From Flavobacteriales bacterium UBA4466 (GTDB lineage: Bacteria > Bacteroidota > Bacteroidia > Flavobacteriales_D > Crocinitomicaceae): a stretch of DNA of 64,000 nucleotides. Of this stretch, positions 55,051 to 63,713 are shown piece after piece. The translations under genes were made by a program, and so were the position numbers. The notes beneath the pieces are model-generated. The model ran no database searches. It saw only the letters and a list, made by a program, of their open reading frames with translations, and was not told the DNA's origin. The stretch spans positions 186,001 through 250,000 of the forward strand of contig CAJJBE010000001.1 of assembly GCA_905182335.1 (NCBI GenBank), read 5' to 3'. The first letter of the stretch is position 1. Each line of letters opens with the position of its first letter.

Positions 55051-55737
55051 ATGAAGAAATTTTTATTTACACTAATTGCCGGCTTAGGGCTAATTCAATC
55101 AACTCAAGCACAAGTCGGTTGTGATATGATGAACTTAATAGTTAATGTGTCTGATACTAGTTTAGTTAAATTATATCATCCCGGCCACTATTTAACTTCG
55201 CCCCAAAATGAAAATATTATTGTTTGGGAGATTACAGATTCTCAAGGTATTATTATTGCTGACGACACATTAATTGATAACAGTGATTTTTTGTTTTATC
55301 ATAACATTCCTATTAACGACACAATGAATGTTACTGCACTTTTATCAAATGACTCAGCTGGAGTTGCATGTTTGATAGAAGACCAATTATATTGGGAGGT
55401 AACAGAAGTTATTCCAGGTGTTTTTACAGGAAGGTGGGAGTTTCTTCATGGCAATACAGGTGCAGATGTAACAAATACAGCAGGTATTGATGATATCGAG
55501 CCTGCCACTGCAAGTGTATATCCAAATCCGTCAAGTGATGTAATAAATATAAGCATTGATAAAGGTCAACTTCAGGCAATCGAAATATATAGTTTAACAG
55601 GAAATCTTGTTTTTAAAACAAATTTAAATTCAAATAACTTCAAACTGAAAATTGACAACTATGTATCTGGAACATATTTGCTGAGAATTATTGATGAAAA
55701 AAATGAGGTCACTAATTCAATTATTATAAAAGACTAA
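55051..55737 (+). CDS. Small T9SS type A secreted protein
   Basis: A 228-residue protein with a signal peptide (MKKFLFTLIAGLGLIQSTQA, cut after QA). The central part (about 25-150) has no recognised family. The C-terminal 75 residues form a type A sorting domain: ASVYPNPSSDVINISI, IEIYSLTGNLVFKTNL and YVSGTYLLRIIDEKNEVTN. It is probably a surface protein exported by type IX secretion. It is 92 bp after the TPR-HTH gene, and a dispersed repeat follows its stop codon. Confidence 0.78.
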   Translation: MKKFLFTLIAGLGLIQSTQAQVGCDMMNLIVNVSDTSLVKLYHPGHYLTSPQNENIIVWEITDSQGIIIADDTLIDNSDFLFYHNIPINDTMNVTALLSNDSAGVACLIEDQLYWEVTEVIPGVFTGRWEFLHGNTGADVTNTAGIDDIEPATASVYPNPSSDVINISIDKGQLQAIEIYSLTGNLVFKTNLNSNNFKLKIDNYVSGTYLLRIIDEKNEVTNSIIIKD

Positions 55738-55742
55738 CGTTT

Positions 55743-55851
55743 GCTAACATAGCATACAAACCATGAGAAATTTTCGTTTCGGAAAATCATTTTTGGTTAA
55801 CAAATCTATTCTGACCTTCGGGGAAATAACCTTGGAAGAGACCGCACGTTC
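55743..55851 (+). repeat. Dispersed repeat of about 110 bp, copy 2
   Basis: This matches 50853-50971 over its whole length (shared blocks TTCGGAAAATCA, GTTAACAAATCTATTCT, CTTCGGG/CTTCGAG, CCGCACGTT). It starts five bases after the stop codon of the upstream T9SS gene and ends 40 bases before the next start. Its placement between two cargo genes is consistent with cassette-like insertion, but no mobility gene is seen. Confidence 0.65.
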
Positions 55852-55890
55852 TCAGCCTAGCACCTTTAACAAACATAAAATACAAATATT

Positions 55891-57027
55891 ATGAAAACCT
55901 TACTATCATTTTTATTGACCATTGCACTATCTAATCTGGTCATTGGTCAAACAACCGCCGTGCCTGATGTCAATTTTGAGCAAGCATTAATCAATTTAGG
56001 ATACGACTTCGGAACTCCTGATGGAAGTGTTATTACTGCGAATATTGACACGGTCGCCACACTTAACATTATGAATAATAACATTAGTGATTTAACAGGA
56101 ATAGAAGATTTTGCAGCATTAAATCACCTAAATTGTTATGGAAATTTACTTACAAGCATAAACGTTACCCAAAATAGCGCTTTAAATATATTGCAGTGTA
56201 CATATAATCAGCTGACCAGCTTAAATGTTACTCAAAATGTTGACTTAACTGAATTATCGTGTGCCGCTAATCAATTAACAAGTTTAGATGTAACTCAAAA
56301 TTCAGATCTGACTTTCTTAAGTTGTGCAAATAATTCACTGACAAGTTTAGATGTAACCCAAAATAACCTCATTGACACATTATTTTGTGAACTTAATCAA
56401 CTAACTAGTTTAAATGTCACCCAAAATACTGATTTAATTCTCCTGTCCTGTTTTACAAACGTTCTTTCTAGCCTAGATGTATCTCAAAATATTCTACTTA
56501 CGAAACTATATTGCGAGGAAAATGCACTAACTGAACTAGATGTTTCACAGAGTGTTGAGTTGATCCGTTTGAATTGCAGCAACAATCCACTGACTTGTCT
56601 AAATGTAAAAAATGGAAATAATATCAATTTTCTTCCAAATGGACTGAGTTTCTCGAATAATCCAGGATTGACATGTATTGAAGTTGACGACCCAATATGG
56701 TCAGCTGCTAATTGGAATAATGTTGACTCCCCATCTTTATTTAGCCTAAACTGTGTCCCTTGCGCTTTGGGCATTAATGAAAACAATTTGTCAAACTTTA
56801 TTTGCTACCCCAATCCAACTACAGGAAACATTACTATTAATCTTGGTGAGGTTAAAACTTCTGTTAAAGTAAAATTAACCAATAGTTTAGGGCAAGTTTT
56901 TCTACACAAGCAATTTGGAGCAACTAACCATTTCAACATTGATGTAGATGTTCCAACAGGAGTATACATTTTACTAGTTGAAACTGGAAAAGGGGAATCT
57001 ATTGCCATAAAGGTTATAAAAAAGTAA
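55891..57027 (+). CDS. Leucine-rich-repeat T9SS secreted protein
   Basis: A 378-residue protein with a signal peptide (MKTLLSFLLTIALSNLVIG). A cap region (FEQALINLGYDFGTPDG) leads into about nine leucine-rich repeats of 21 residues with the consensus LTSLDVTQNSDLT.LSCA.NQ (about residues 65-250). A C-terminal type A sorting domain follows (ICYPNPTTGNITINL, VKLTNSLGQVF, VPTGVYILLVETG). The repeats suit protein-protein or glycan binding at the cell surface. The repeats are regular, with only slight degeneration. It is the last gene before the convergent mnmE. Confidence 0.8.
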   Translation: MKTLLSFLLTIALSNLVIGQTTAVPDVNFEQALINLGYDFGTPDGSVITANIDTVATLNIMNNNISDLTGIEDFAALNHLNCYGNLLTSINVTQNSALNILQCTYNQLTSLNVTQNVDLTELSCAANQLTSLDVTQNSDLTFLSCANNSLTSLDVTQNNLIDTLFCELNQLTSLNVTQNTDLILLSCFTNVLSSLDVSQNILLTKLYCEENALTELDVSQSVELIRLNCSNNPLTCLNVKNGNNINFLPNGLSFSNNPGLTCIEVDDPIWSAANWNNVDSPSLFSLNCVPCALGINENNLSNFICYPNPTTGNITINLGEVKTSVKVKLTNSLGQVFLHKQFGATNHFNIDVDVPTGVYILLVETGKGESIAIKVIKK

Positions 57028-57169
57028 CGATTTGCCAACATTGGTTAAGATGTCGTTGTGCTTCATAAATTGAAGCATATAACCGGAGAATTACTATTAT
57101 TCTCTACTAATCGAAAAAGAATGAAATTAACATCGAAAACTCATATGATGCCTTTGTAAGGCTCCATCA

Positions 57170-58525
57170 TTACTTTCCGATACAGAATTTACTAAAGATG
57201 TTCCCCAATAAATCGTCGGTTGAAATATCTCCCGTAATGCTCCCTAGGTGGAACATTGCTTGACGGATATCCATCGCAACAAAGTCGCCTGTAATTCCAG
57301 AGTCTAGCCCAAGACCTGCCTTTTCAAGGGCCTCTGCTGTTTTTATTAAGGCTTCATAGTGTCTTGCGTTTGAAACAATGGTTTCGTTGCCAAGGTTAAA
57401 GTCTCCCTGAACTTCTGAAACCAATCGTTGTTCTAAGAGTTTAATGTTCTCGCCTTGTTTTGCGCTAATATGAATTGCCTTTTCTACTTCTACGAGGGCA
57501 ATATCAATTTTGTTTAAAACCATTAGCACCTTTTTTTCTGGGTACCTTTCTTTTAACTCTTTTGTCCAGCTAGAGACGTGTTGAATATTTTCCTCTTTAG
57601 ACCCGTCAGCTAAACACAAAACAATGGTTGCTTGTTTTATTTTCTCTAAAGAGCGCTCTATTCCCATTGCCTCAACCTCTTCTGCCCCCTCTCGAATTCC
57701 TGCAGTGTCAATTAGCCTAAAAAGAATTCCTTCTATATTAAGCGTCTCTTCTATAACGTCTCTAGTTGTTCCTTCTATGTTGCTTACAATTGCTCTGTCG
57801 TCACCTAAAAGCTGATTTAGCAAGGTGCTTTTCCCTGTGTTTGGTGCACCAACAATTGCAACCGGAACCCCATTTTTAATGGCGTTTCCTAGCTCAAATG
57901 ATTTGGCTAGGCGTTTAATGTATGCTAAAACGTCTGTTACCAATTTTTTCAATTCTGCTCGGTCCGCAAACTCAACATCTTCTTCTGCAAAATCTAGCTC
58001 TAGCTCTACTAAAGAGGCAAAGTTGATTAGCTTTTCACGTAATTCTCTTAGTTCACTGGAGAACTTACCACGAAGTTGTTTTAAAGCTATGTCATGTGCG
58101 CTTTTCGATTCTGACGCTATTAAATCTGCAACCGCTTCAGCTTGCGAAAGGTCCATTTTTCCGTTCAAAAAAGCACGTTGCGTAAACTCTCCCGGGTTGG
58201 CCATTCTACAACCACTCTCAATCAAAGAAGTAATTATTTTTTGTTGAATATAAGAAGACCCGTGACAAGAAATTTCAACACTTTCTTCTCCGGTAAAACT
58301 CTTGCCATCTTGGAAAACCGCCACCAATACTTCGTCAATCAATTCTCCTTCTTTCGACGAAATCGTTCCAAAGTGTGTTGTGTGGGAGTTGAGCCCAGCT
58401 AGCTTCTTAGAAAAAACGGCTGAAACGGTCTCAAAGGCATTGCTTCCCGAGAGTCGAATAACACCAATAGCGCCAACACCGTTTGGTGTAGCTAAAGCAC
58501 AGATTGTATCTTGATTTTGAAACAT
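57170..58525 (-). CDS. mnmE: tRNA modification GTPase MnmE
   Basis: A 451-residue MnmE with an N-terminal formyl-tetrahydrofolate-binding domain (CALATPNGVGAIGVIRLSGS), then G1 GAPNTGKSTLLNQL, G2 region EGTTRDVIEE, G3 DTAGIREGAEEVE and NKID, and the C-terminal FCIGK motif that carries the catalytic cysteine. With MnmG it installs the carboxymethylaminomethyl group on wobble uridine of tRNAs. Length is standard. The G domain lies at about residues 215-375. tadA lies 16 bp upstream on the same strand, which may form a tRNA-modification operon. Confidence 0.96.
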   Translation of the reverse strand: MFQNQDTICALATPNGVGAIGVIRLSGSNAFETVSAVFSKKLAGLNSHTTHFGTISSKEGELIDEVLVAVFQDGKSFTGEESVEISCHGSSYIQQKIITSLIESGCRMANPGEFTQRAFLNGKMDLSQAEAVADLIASESKSAHDIALKQLRGKFSSELRELREKLINFASLVELELDFAEEDVEFADRAELKKLVTDVLAYIKRLAKSFELGNAIKNGVPVAIVGAPNTGKSTLLNQLLGDDRAIVSNIEGTTRDVIEETLNIEGILFRLIDTAGIREGAEEVEAMGIERSLEKIKQATIVLCLADGSKEENIQHVSSWTKELKERYPEKKVLMVLNKIDIALVEVEKAIHISAKQGENIKLLEQRLVSEVQGDFNLGNETIVSNARHYEALIKTAEALEKAGLGLDSGITGDFVAMDIRQAMFHLGSITGDISTDDLLGNIFSKFCIGK

Positions 58526-58541
58526 AATACAAAAGTAATGC

Positions 58542-58985
58542 TTATTTCCGCTTAGACTGAAAAAATGCTTTCATCAATTCAGCGCATTCACTTTCCATTA
58601 TTCCAGAAACAACCTCTGTTTTTGGGTGATAGACCTCGAAGTGCCGGCCCGCGCCTCTTTTTTGATCAGAAGCGCCAAAAACAACCTTGTCAATTTGCGC
58701 CCAATAAAGCGCCCCACCACACATTGTGCAAGGCTCAAGTGTTACATAAAGCGTACAACCCTTAAGGTACTTGCCCCCCAGGTGGTTTGCTGCGGCAGTA
58801 ATAGCCTGTGTTTCAGCGTGTGCCGTGACGTCTGTTAAGCGCTCTGTTAAATTGTGGGAACGAGCTATAACCTGGTTTTTGGCAACAACAACAGCGCCTA
58901 CAGGCACCTCTCCCGCTTCTAGCGCTTTTTCCGCTTCATGAAAAGCTTGCTTCATAAAATACTCGTCGTTATAGGGAGAAATCAC
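58542..58985 (-). CDS. tadA: tRNA-specific adenosine deaminase TadA-like nucleoside deaminase
   Basis: A 147-residue cytidine-deaminase-fold protein with the zinc-binding motifs HAETQAI (His-Ala-Glu) and PCTMCGGAL (Pro-Cys-x-x-Cys), and the GEVPVGAVVV core. TadA converts A34 of tRNA(Arg) to inosine. The family also has guanine/cytosine deaminases, so specificity is inferred from size and the FGASDQKRGAG segment. The gene is directly upstream of mnmE. Confidence 0.9.
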   Translation of the reverse strand: MISPYNDEYFMKQAFHEAEKALEAGEVPVGAVVVAKNQVIARSHNLTERLTDVTAHAETQAITAAANHLGGKYLKGCTLYVTLEPCTMCGGALYWAQIDKVVFGASDQKRGAGRHFEVYHPKTEVVSGIMESECAELMKAFFQSKRK

Positions 58986-59035
58986 TTCAATGTTTTTTTC
59001 AATTCAAAATTAACCAAATTTCCTACATTTACATT

Positions 59036-59935
59036 ATGAACCTATCTGTTGATAAGCTTAATCCGGGAGACCTTATTGAAATCTTAGCGCCCGCGAAGTC
59101 TATTGAAAAGATTCGTGTTGATGCCGCTGTTAAAACACTGAAAGCAATGGGGTTCCGTGTTCGTGTTTCTAAATACTGCTTAGGGAGTTACAACTACTTC
59201 TCTGGAACAATTTCAGAACGCTTGTCGGACTTTCAAAATGCGGTTGATGACGATGAGGTAAAGGCAATACTATGTGCTAGAGGTGGTTATGGGTGTGTTC
59301 AAATTGTAGACAAAATACAATGGGCTAACATGCTACGTAATCCAAAATGGATTATTGGTTTTAGCGATGTTAGTGTTTTCCATCAAAAACTATGGGGAAT
59401 GGGGATAAAGAGTATTCATGGAACAATGCCTTTAAACTTTTCTGATAATTCAGTAGAGTCATTATTAACATTAAAAAGTGCATTAACAACAAATTCATAT
59501 TCCATCAAATCAAAGCAGACGAAACATAACAAAGCGGGGGCTGCAAAGGCCATTCTTATTGGTGGCAACTTATCTATACTGTATAGCCTTCTTGGCACGG
59601 ACGATCATGTTGATTATAATAACTCGATCTTGTTTATTGAAGATCTCTCTGAGCCCATTTATCACCTAGACCGTATGCTTTATGCGCTTTCAAAAGCCGG
59701 CGTTTTAGCCCGTATCAAGGGGTTGGTGGTTGGCGGCATGACAGACATGACAGACACTGCCGTTCCTTTTGGAATGGTTTATGAAGAGGTGATTCTGTCG
59801 CATTTTGAATACCGAAACATTCCTATTTGCTTTAATTTTCCTGCCGGGCACATAAATGATAACCGGGCAATAATTATAGGCTCAGAAGCAGAATTAAATG
59901 TCTCCTCAACAGGGTCAGAACTAAGCTTTTTTTAA
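59036..59935 (+). CDS. LD-carboxypeptidase (S66 family)
   Basis: The 299-residue protein matches S66 peptidases such as LdcA/MccF. The N-terminus has GDLIEILAPAKSIEK; ILCARGGYGCVQIVDKI and the nucleophile serine in WIIGFSDVSVFHQKL (about residue 107) follow. The catalytic Glu lies in LFIEDLSEPIYHLDRML, and the His in FPAGHINDNRAI. The family cuts L,D-peptide bonds in murein tetrapeptides for recycling or, as MccF, immunity. The absence of a signal peptide favours cytoplasmic recycling. Confidence 0.92.
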   Translation: MNLSVDKLNPGDLIEILAPAKSIEKIRVDAAVKTLKAMGFRVRVSKYCLGSYNYFSGTISERLSDFQNAVDDDEVKAILCARGGYGCVQIVDKIQWANMLRNPKWIIGFSDVSVFHQKLWGMGIKSIHGTMPLNFSDNSVESLLTLKSALTTNSYSIKSKQTKHNKAGAAKAILIGGNLSILYSLLGTDDHVDYNNSILFIEDLSEPIYHLDRMLYALSKAGVLARIKGLVVGGMTDMTDTAVPFGMVYEEVILSHFEYRNIPICFNFPAGHINDNRAIIIGSEAELNVSSTGSELSFF

Positions 59936-60069
59936 TCCTCCCTAGAGAGATTCGCTATTAATTCCGTTTTTTCGTCGCGCATGCCCACGAAACGATGAAA
60001 AATAGCCCCCCCCCCTTTTTTGCTCCCTTTTATAAGCACTTTATTTAAAACTATTATAAATAAGCTTTA

Positions 60070-60103
60070 TTGGTGAAAAAATGATTAGTAAGCACTAAAT
60101 TTG
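60070..60103 (+). promoter_or_regulatory. Candidate Bacteroidetes promoter of sdhCAB
   Basis: TTG at 60070-60072 and TAAATTTG at 60096-60103, separated by 23 bp, match the Bacteroidetes TTG-N(17-23)-TAnnTTTG pattern exactly. The sdhC ATG follows 37 bp later. Confidence 0.5.
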
Positions 60104-60140
60104 TAGAATAAGTTATGTTATCAATCTATAACAATAATAA

Positions 60141-60829
60141 ATGAGTAAGTCTACTATATTATCATCATCAATAGGTAGAAAGTTTGCCATGGCCTTATCG
60201 GCACTCTTTCTTATGGTTTTTCTTTTACAACACTTTTCTATTAACATTCTCTCTGTTTTTAGTCCTGATACTTTTAATGAAGTTTCTCATTTCATGGGTA
60301 CTTTCTGGGTGGTTCAATACGCATTACAACCTGTATTAATTCTTGGTGTCATTTTTCATTTTGTTATGGGTTTTATTTTAGAGATAAAAAACAACAAGGC
60401 GCGTGAAATAAAATATGCGAAGAACAAAGGGGGCGCAAACTCATCATGGATGAGCAGAAACATGATTTGGAGCGGGCTTAGCTATTTTATCCTTTATGGC
60501 GCTTCACTTTGTCGACTTTTGGTTTCCAGAAATTAATATAAAATACATTCAGGGGGACATGAGCGGAATGCATAATGGTGAGTTTCGATACTTTCACGAG
60601 TTAGCAGAAAAGTTTCACAACCCAGCCCGCGTGGTCGCTTACTGCTCTGGGTTTTGTCTTTTTGTCACTCCATCTATTACACGGCTTTAATTCGGCGTTT
60701 CAGTCCGTTGGAGCAAACAACAAGTATACACAAAGGGATTAAAGACAATTTTCCAAAATATATGCTGTAGGAATTCCTTTGGGGTTTATTTTTATTGCGT
60801 TGTTTCATCACCTACAATCGATTTTATAG
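60141..60829 (+). pseudogene. sdhC: Succinate dehydrogenase cytochrome b subunit SdhC, frameshifted
   Basis: The DNA encodes a Bacteroidota-type SdhC, but not in one frame. The first frame ends at 60536 after NMIWSGLSYFIL. The sequence then resumes as MALHFVDFWFPEI in another frame, resumes again as FLSLHLLHGFNSAFQSVGAN from about 60665, and finally as [18 protein letters not shown] ending with TAG at 60827-60829. At least four small shifts (near 60495, 60655, 60735 and 60765) account for this. Remote heme-b and quinone-binding helices are still recognisable. The intact sdhB and the position suggest an active complex II in reality, so sequencing error is more likely than decay. Confidence 0.75.
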
Positions 60830-60830
60830 G

Positions 60831-61877
60831 ATGGCTTTAAATTCAAAAATTCCGGAGGGACCACTAGAAGACAAGTGGACAAAACATAAAAACGAAATTA
60901 ACCTCGTTAATCCTGCAAATAAGCGTCTAATAGATGTTATTGTTGTTGGAACCGGACTAGCTGGGGGATCTGCTTCTGCTACTCTGGCAGAGCTTGGCTA
61001 TAACGTAAAGGCTTTTTGCTTTCAGGATTCGCCACGTCGAGCACACTCAATTGCAGCTCAGGGGGGAATTAATGCCGCTAAAAACTACCAAGGAGATGGA
61101 GACTCTACGTACAGGCTGTTTTATGATACAGTAAAAGGAGGTGATTATCGATCTCGTGAAGCTAACGTCTATAGATTAGCTGAGGTGTCGGCCAATATAA
61201 TTGATCAGTGTGTAGCTCAGGGTGTTCCTTTTGCGCGAGACTATGGTGGTCTTTTAGATAACAGATCGTTTGGTGGCGTATTGGTTTCGCGAACATTTTA
61301 TGCCAAAGGACAAACGGGACAACAGCTGCTCCTTGGTGCTTATTCAGCAATGAATCGACAAATTGGGCGTGGGAAAATTAAAATGTACAACAGGCATGAA
61401 ATGCTAGATGTTGTTCTGGTTGAGGGAAAAGCTCGAGGCATTATAGCTCGAAACTTAGTAACAGGAGAAATTGAAAGACATTCCGCGCATGCTGTAGTAT
61501 TGGGAACAGGTGGTTATGGAAACGTATTCTTTTTATCCACAAACGCAATGGGAAGCAATGTTACCGCCGCATGGAGAGCTCACAAAAAAGGCGCATACTT
61601 TGCAAACCCTTGTTATACACAAATTCACCCAACCTGTATTCCCGTGTCCGGAGATCATCAGTCAAAATTAACGCTGATGTCAGAGTCTTTAAGAAATGAC
61701 GGTAGAATCTGGGTTCCTAAACACAAAAAAGATGCTGAAGCAATTAAGGAAGGCAAGTTAAAGCCTACTCAGCTTGCTGAAGAAGATAGAGATTATTACT
61801 TAGAAAGACGGTACCCTGCCTTTGGAAATTTAGTTCCCAAGAGATGTTGCGTCAAGAGCAGCAAAAGAGCGATGTGA
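60831..61877 (+). CDS. sdhA: Succinate dehydrogenase flavoprotein SdhA, N-terminal frame (frameshifted gene)
   Basis: The gene starts at the ATG at 60831 ([16 protein letters not shown]), two bases after the sdhC stop. This frame covers the FAD-binding region ([20 protein letters not shown]), the covalent-flavin segment with [16 protein letters not shown] and the catalytic-domain segments up to [14 protein letters not shown] and YPAFGNLVP. Then an extra base in CCC near 61840 shifts frame (real continuation [17 protein letters not shown]), another extra base in GGG near 61891 shifts it again (VNATGEAVYLDFAAAI), and one near 62020 returns it. The C-terminal frame is the next entry. Together they encode a normal-sized SdhA of about 666 residues. 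Confidence 0.9.
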   Translation: MALNSKIPEGPLEDKWTKHKNEINLVNPANKRLIDVIVVGTGLAGGSASATLAELGYNVKAFCFQDSPRRAHSIAAQGGINAAKNYQGDGDSTYRLFYDTVKGGDYRSREANVYRLAEVSANIIDQCVAQGVPFARDYGGLLDNRSFGGVLVSRTFYAKGQTGQQLLLGAYSAMNRQIGRGKIKMYNRHEMLDVVLVEGKARGIIARNLVTGEIERHSAHAVVLGTGGYGNVFFLSTNAMGSNVTAAWRAHKKGAYFANPCYTQIHPTCIPVSGDHQSKLTLMSESLRNDGRIWVPKHKKDAEAIKEGKLKPTQLAEEDRDYYLERRYPAFGNLVPKRCCVKSSKRAM

Positions 61878-62024
61878 CGCTGGCTATGGGAGTTAACGCA
61901 ACAGGCGAGGCTGTTTATTTAGATTTTGCCGCGGCCATTGTTCGTTACGGCAAAGAGCAGGCCTTCGTAAAAGGGCATGATGAAAATGATGATGCGGTTG
62001 TAAGAAGCTCTGGGAAAAGATATT

Positions 62025-62831
62025 GTGAAGGCGAAATATGGTAACTTATTTCAAATGTATGAGAAAATTGTAGATGAAAACCCTTATGAAACGCCTATGA
62101 TGATTTATCCTGCTGTTCACTACACAATGGGAGGAATCTGGGTTGATTACAACCTGCAAACCACTGTTCCCGGGCTCTACGCAATAGGTGAAGCCAACTT
62201 TTCTGACCACGGGGCGAATAGGCTTGGGGCCTCTGCTTTAATGCAGGGCTTGGCTGACGGTTATTTTGTTCTGCCCTACACAATTGGCGACTACCTTTCT
62301 CACGATATTAGGACAGGTCCAATCCCTACAGACACAAAGGAGTTTGATGAGGCAGAGAAAAACATTCAAAAAAATATTGATCATTTCATAAAAAACAAGG
62401 GCACTAAGTCCGTTGACCATTTCCACAGAAGGCTCGGTAAGATTATGTGGGATAAGTGTGGGATGTCTAGAAATGAAAACGACTTAAAAATTGCTATTGA
62501 AGAGATCGCTTCTCTACGAAAAGAGTTCTACAAAGAAGTAATGGTTCCGGGTTCTGCTGATGAATTTAATGAGCAGCTTGCAAAAGCAGAGCGCGTTGCA
62601 GACTTTTTGGAGCTAGGAGAATTGTTTGCTAAAGACGCTTTAATAAGAGAAGAGTCTGCAGGAGGTCATTTTAGGGATGAGTATCAAACACCTGAAGGAG
62701 AAGCGATGAGGCGAAAAGAATTTCAGTTTGTTTCTGCTTGGGAGTATAAAGGAGAGCCTAAAGATGCTGTTTTACATAAGGAAGATTTACTTTATAATAA
62801 CATTGAAGTAAAAGAACGATCATACAAATAA
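62025..62831 (+). CDS. sdhA: Succinate dehydrogenase flavoprotein SdhA, C-terminal frame
   Basis: This is the last 268 codons of sdhA in its restored frame. Motifs are [50 protein letters not shown] (cut), and the C-terminal [18 protein letters not shown]. The middle segment (about 61890-62044, VNATGEAVYLDFAAAIVRYG) is in yet another frame, so the ATG at 62025 is unlikely to be a start. It forms complex II with SdhC and SdhB and oxidises succinate to fumarate. Stop at 62829-62831; sdhB starts 5 bp later. Confidence 0.88.
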   Translation: MKAKYGNLFQMYEKIVDENPYETPMMIYPAVHYTMGGIWVDYNLQTTVPGLYAIGEANFSDHGANRLGASALMQGLADGYFVLPYTIGDYLSHDIRTGPIPTDTKEFDEAEKNIQKNIDHFIKNKGTKSVDHFHRRLGKIMWDKCGMSRNENDLKIAIEEIASLRKEFYKEVMVPGSADEFNEQLAKAERVADFLELGELFAKDALIREESAGGHFRDEYQTPEGEAMRRKEFQFVSAWEYKGEPKDAVLHKEDLLYNNIEVKERSYK

Positions 62832-62836
62832 TAGGA

Positions 62837-63586
62837 ATGATGAATTTAACCTTAAAAATCTGGCGTCAGAAAAACGCAAAAGATAAAGGAAGCATGGTAG
62901 ACTATCAGGTCTCAGGAATATCTCCGGACATGTCTTTTCTTGAAATGCTAGATATATTAAACAATCAATTAATAGAAAAAGGAGAGTCTCCCGTTGCATT
63001 TGACCATGATTGTAGAGAGGGGATATGCGGAATGTGTTCTCTTTATATTAATGGTGAGGCCCATGGTCCAGACAGAAGAGTTACTACATGTCAGCTACAC
63101 ATGCGTAAATTTAAAGATGGAGACACTATTTATATAGAGCCGTTTAGGGCTAAGGGATTTCCGATAATAAAAGATTTAGTCGTTGATAGGGGTGCGTTTG
63201 ATCGAATTCAACATTCAGGGGGCTTTATATCAGTTAACACCTCTGGTAATACACAAGATGCGAACTCCATTCCTATTTCAAAACATGATGCTGATAAGGC
63301 AATGGATGCCGCTACCTGTATTGGCTGTGGGGCCTGTGTTGCTTCGTGTAAAAACTCGAGCGCAATGCTTTTTGTCTCAGCGAAAGTCTCTCAATACGCA
63401 CTACTTCCTCAGGGCAAGGTAGAAGCGACAGAGAGAGTTTTAAATATGGTTCAGCAAATGGACGAGGAAGGGTTTGGTAACTGTACCAATACCGGAGCCT
63501 GTGAAGTAGAGTGTCCAAAAGGAATTTCACTAGAAAACATTGCTCGTATGAACCGTGAGTTTTTAAAAGCTTCGTTAAAACCGTAA
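62837..63586 (+). CDS. sdhB: Succinate dehydrogenase iron-sulfur subunit SdhB
   Basis: A 249-residue intact iron-sulfur subunit. The [2Fe-2S] domain has [16 protein letters not shown] with the later C in TCQLHM; the C-terminal domain has [12 protein letters not shown] and [15 protein letters not shown] for the [4Fe-4S] and [3Fe-4S] clusters. It links flavin electrons to the quinone site. It follows sdhA by 5 bp. The alternative start is at 62840. Confidence 0.95.
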   Translation: MMNLTLKIWRQKNAKDKGSMVDYQVSGISPDMSFLEMLDILNNQLIEKGESPVAFDHDCREGICGMCSLYINGEAHGPDRRVTTCQLHMRKFKDGDTIYIEPFRAKGFPIIKDLVVDRGAFDRIQHSGGFISVNTSGNTQDANSIPISKHDADKAMDAATCIGCGACVASCKNSSAMLFVSAKVSQYALLPQGKVEATERVLNMVQQMDEEGFGNCTNTGACEVECPKGISLENIARMNREFLKASLKP

Positions 63587-63610
63587 GTAAAAATCTAATA
63601 TTCTAATAAT

Positions 63611-63642
63611 AAAAGGGTTAAATTTATTTTTAGCCTTTTTTT
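63611..63642 (+). terminator. Weak hairpin and T-tract after sdhB
   Basis: AAAGGGTTAAA pairs imperfectly with TTTTAGCCTTT around TTTAT, and seven T residues follow. It lies 25 bp after the sdhB stop codon. Confidence 0.45.
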
Positions 63643-63713
63643 GTGTTTAAAACACTAGCTTCAGAACAATGAAATTATTAGTATTTTAGCAACAACTTAA
63701 AAACACTTTTTAT

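Noticed and set aside
60795-60830. Upstream start of sdhA at 60795
   Set aside because: The frame upstream of 60831 is the frameshifted tail of sdh[12 protein letters not shown] at 60831 is the usual SdhA start and directly follows the sdhC stop.
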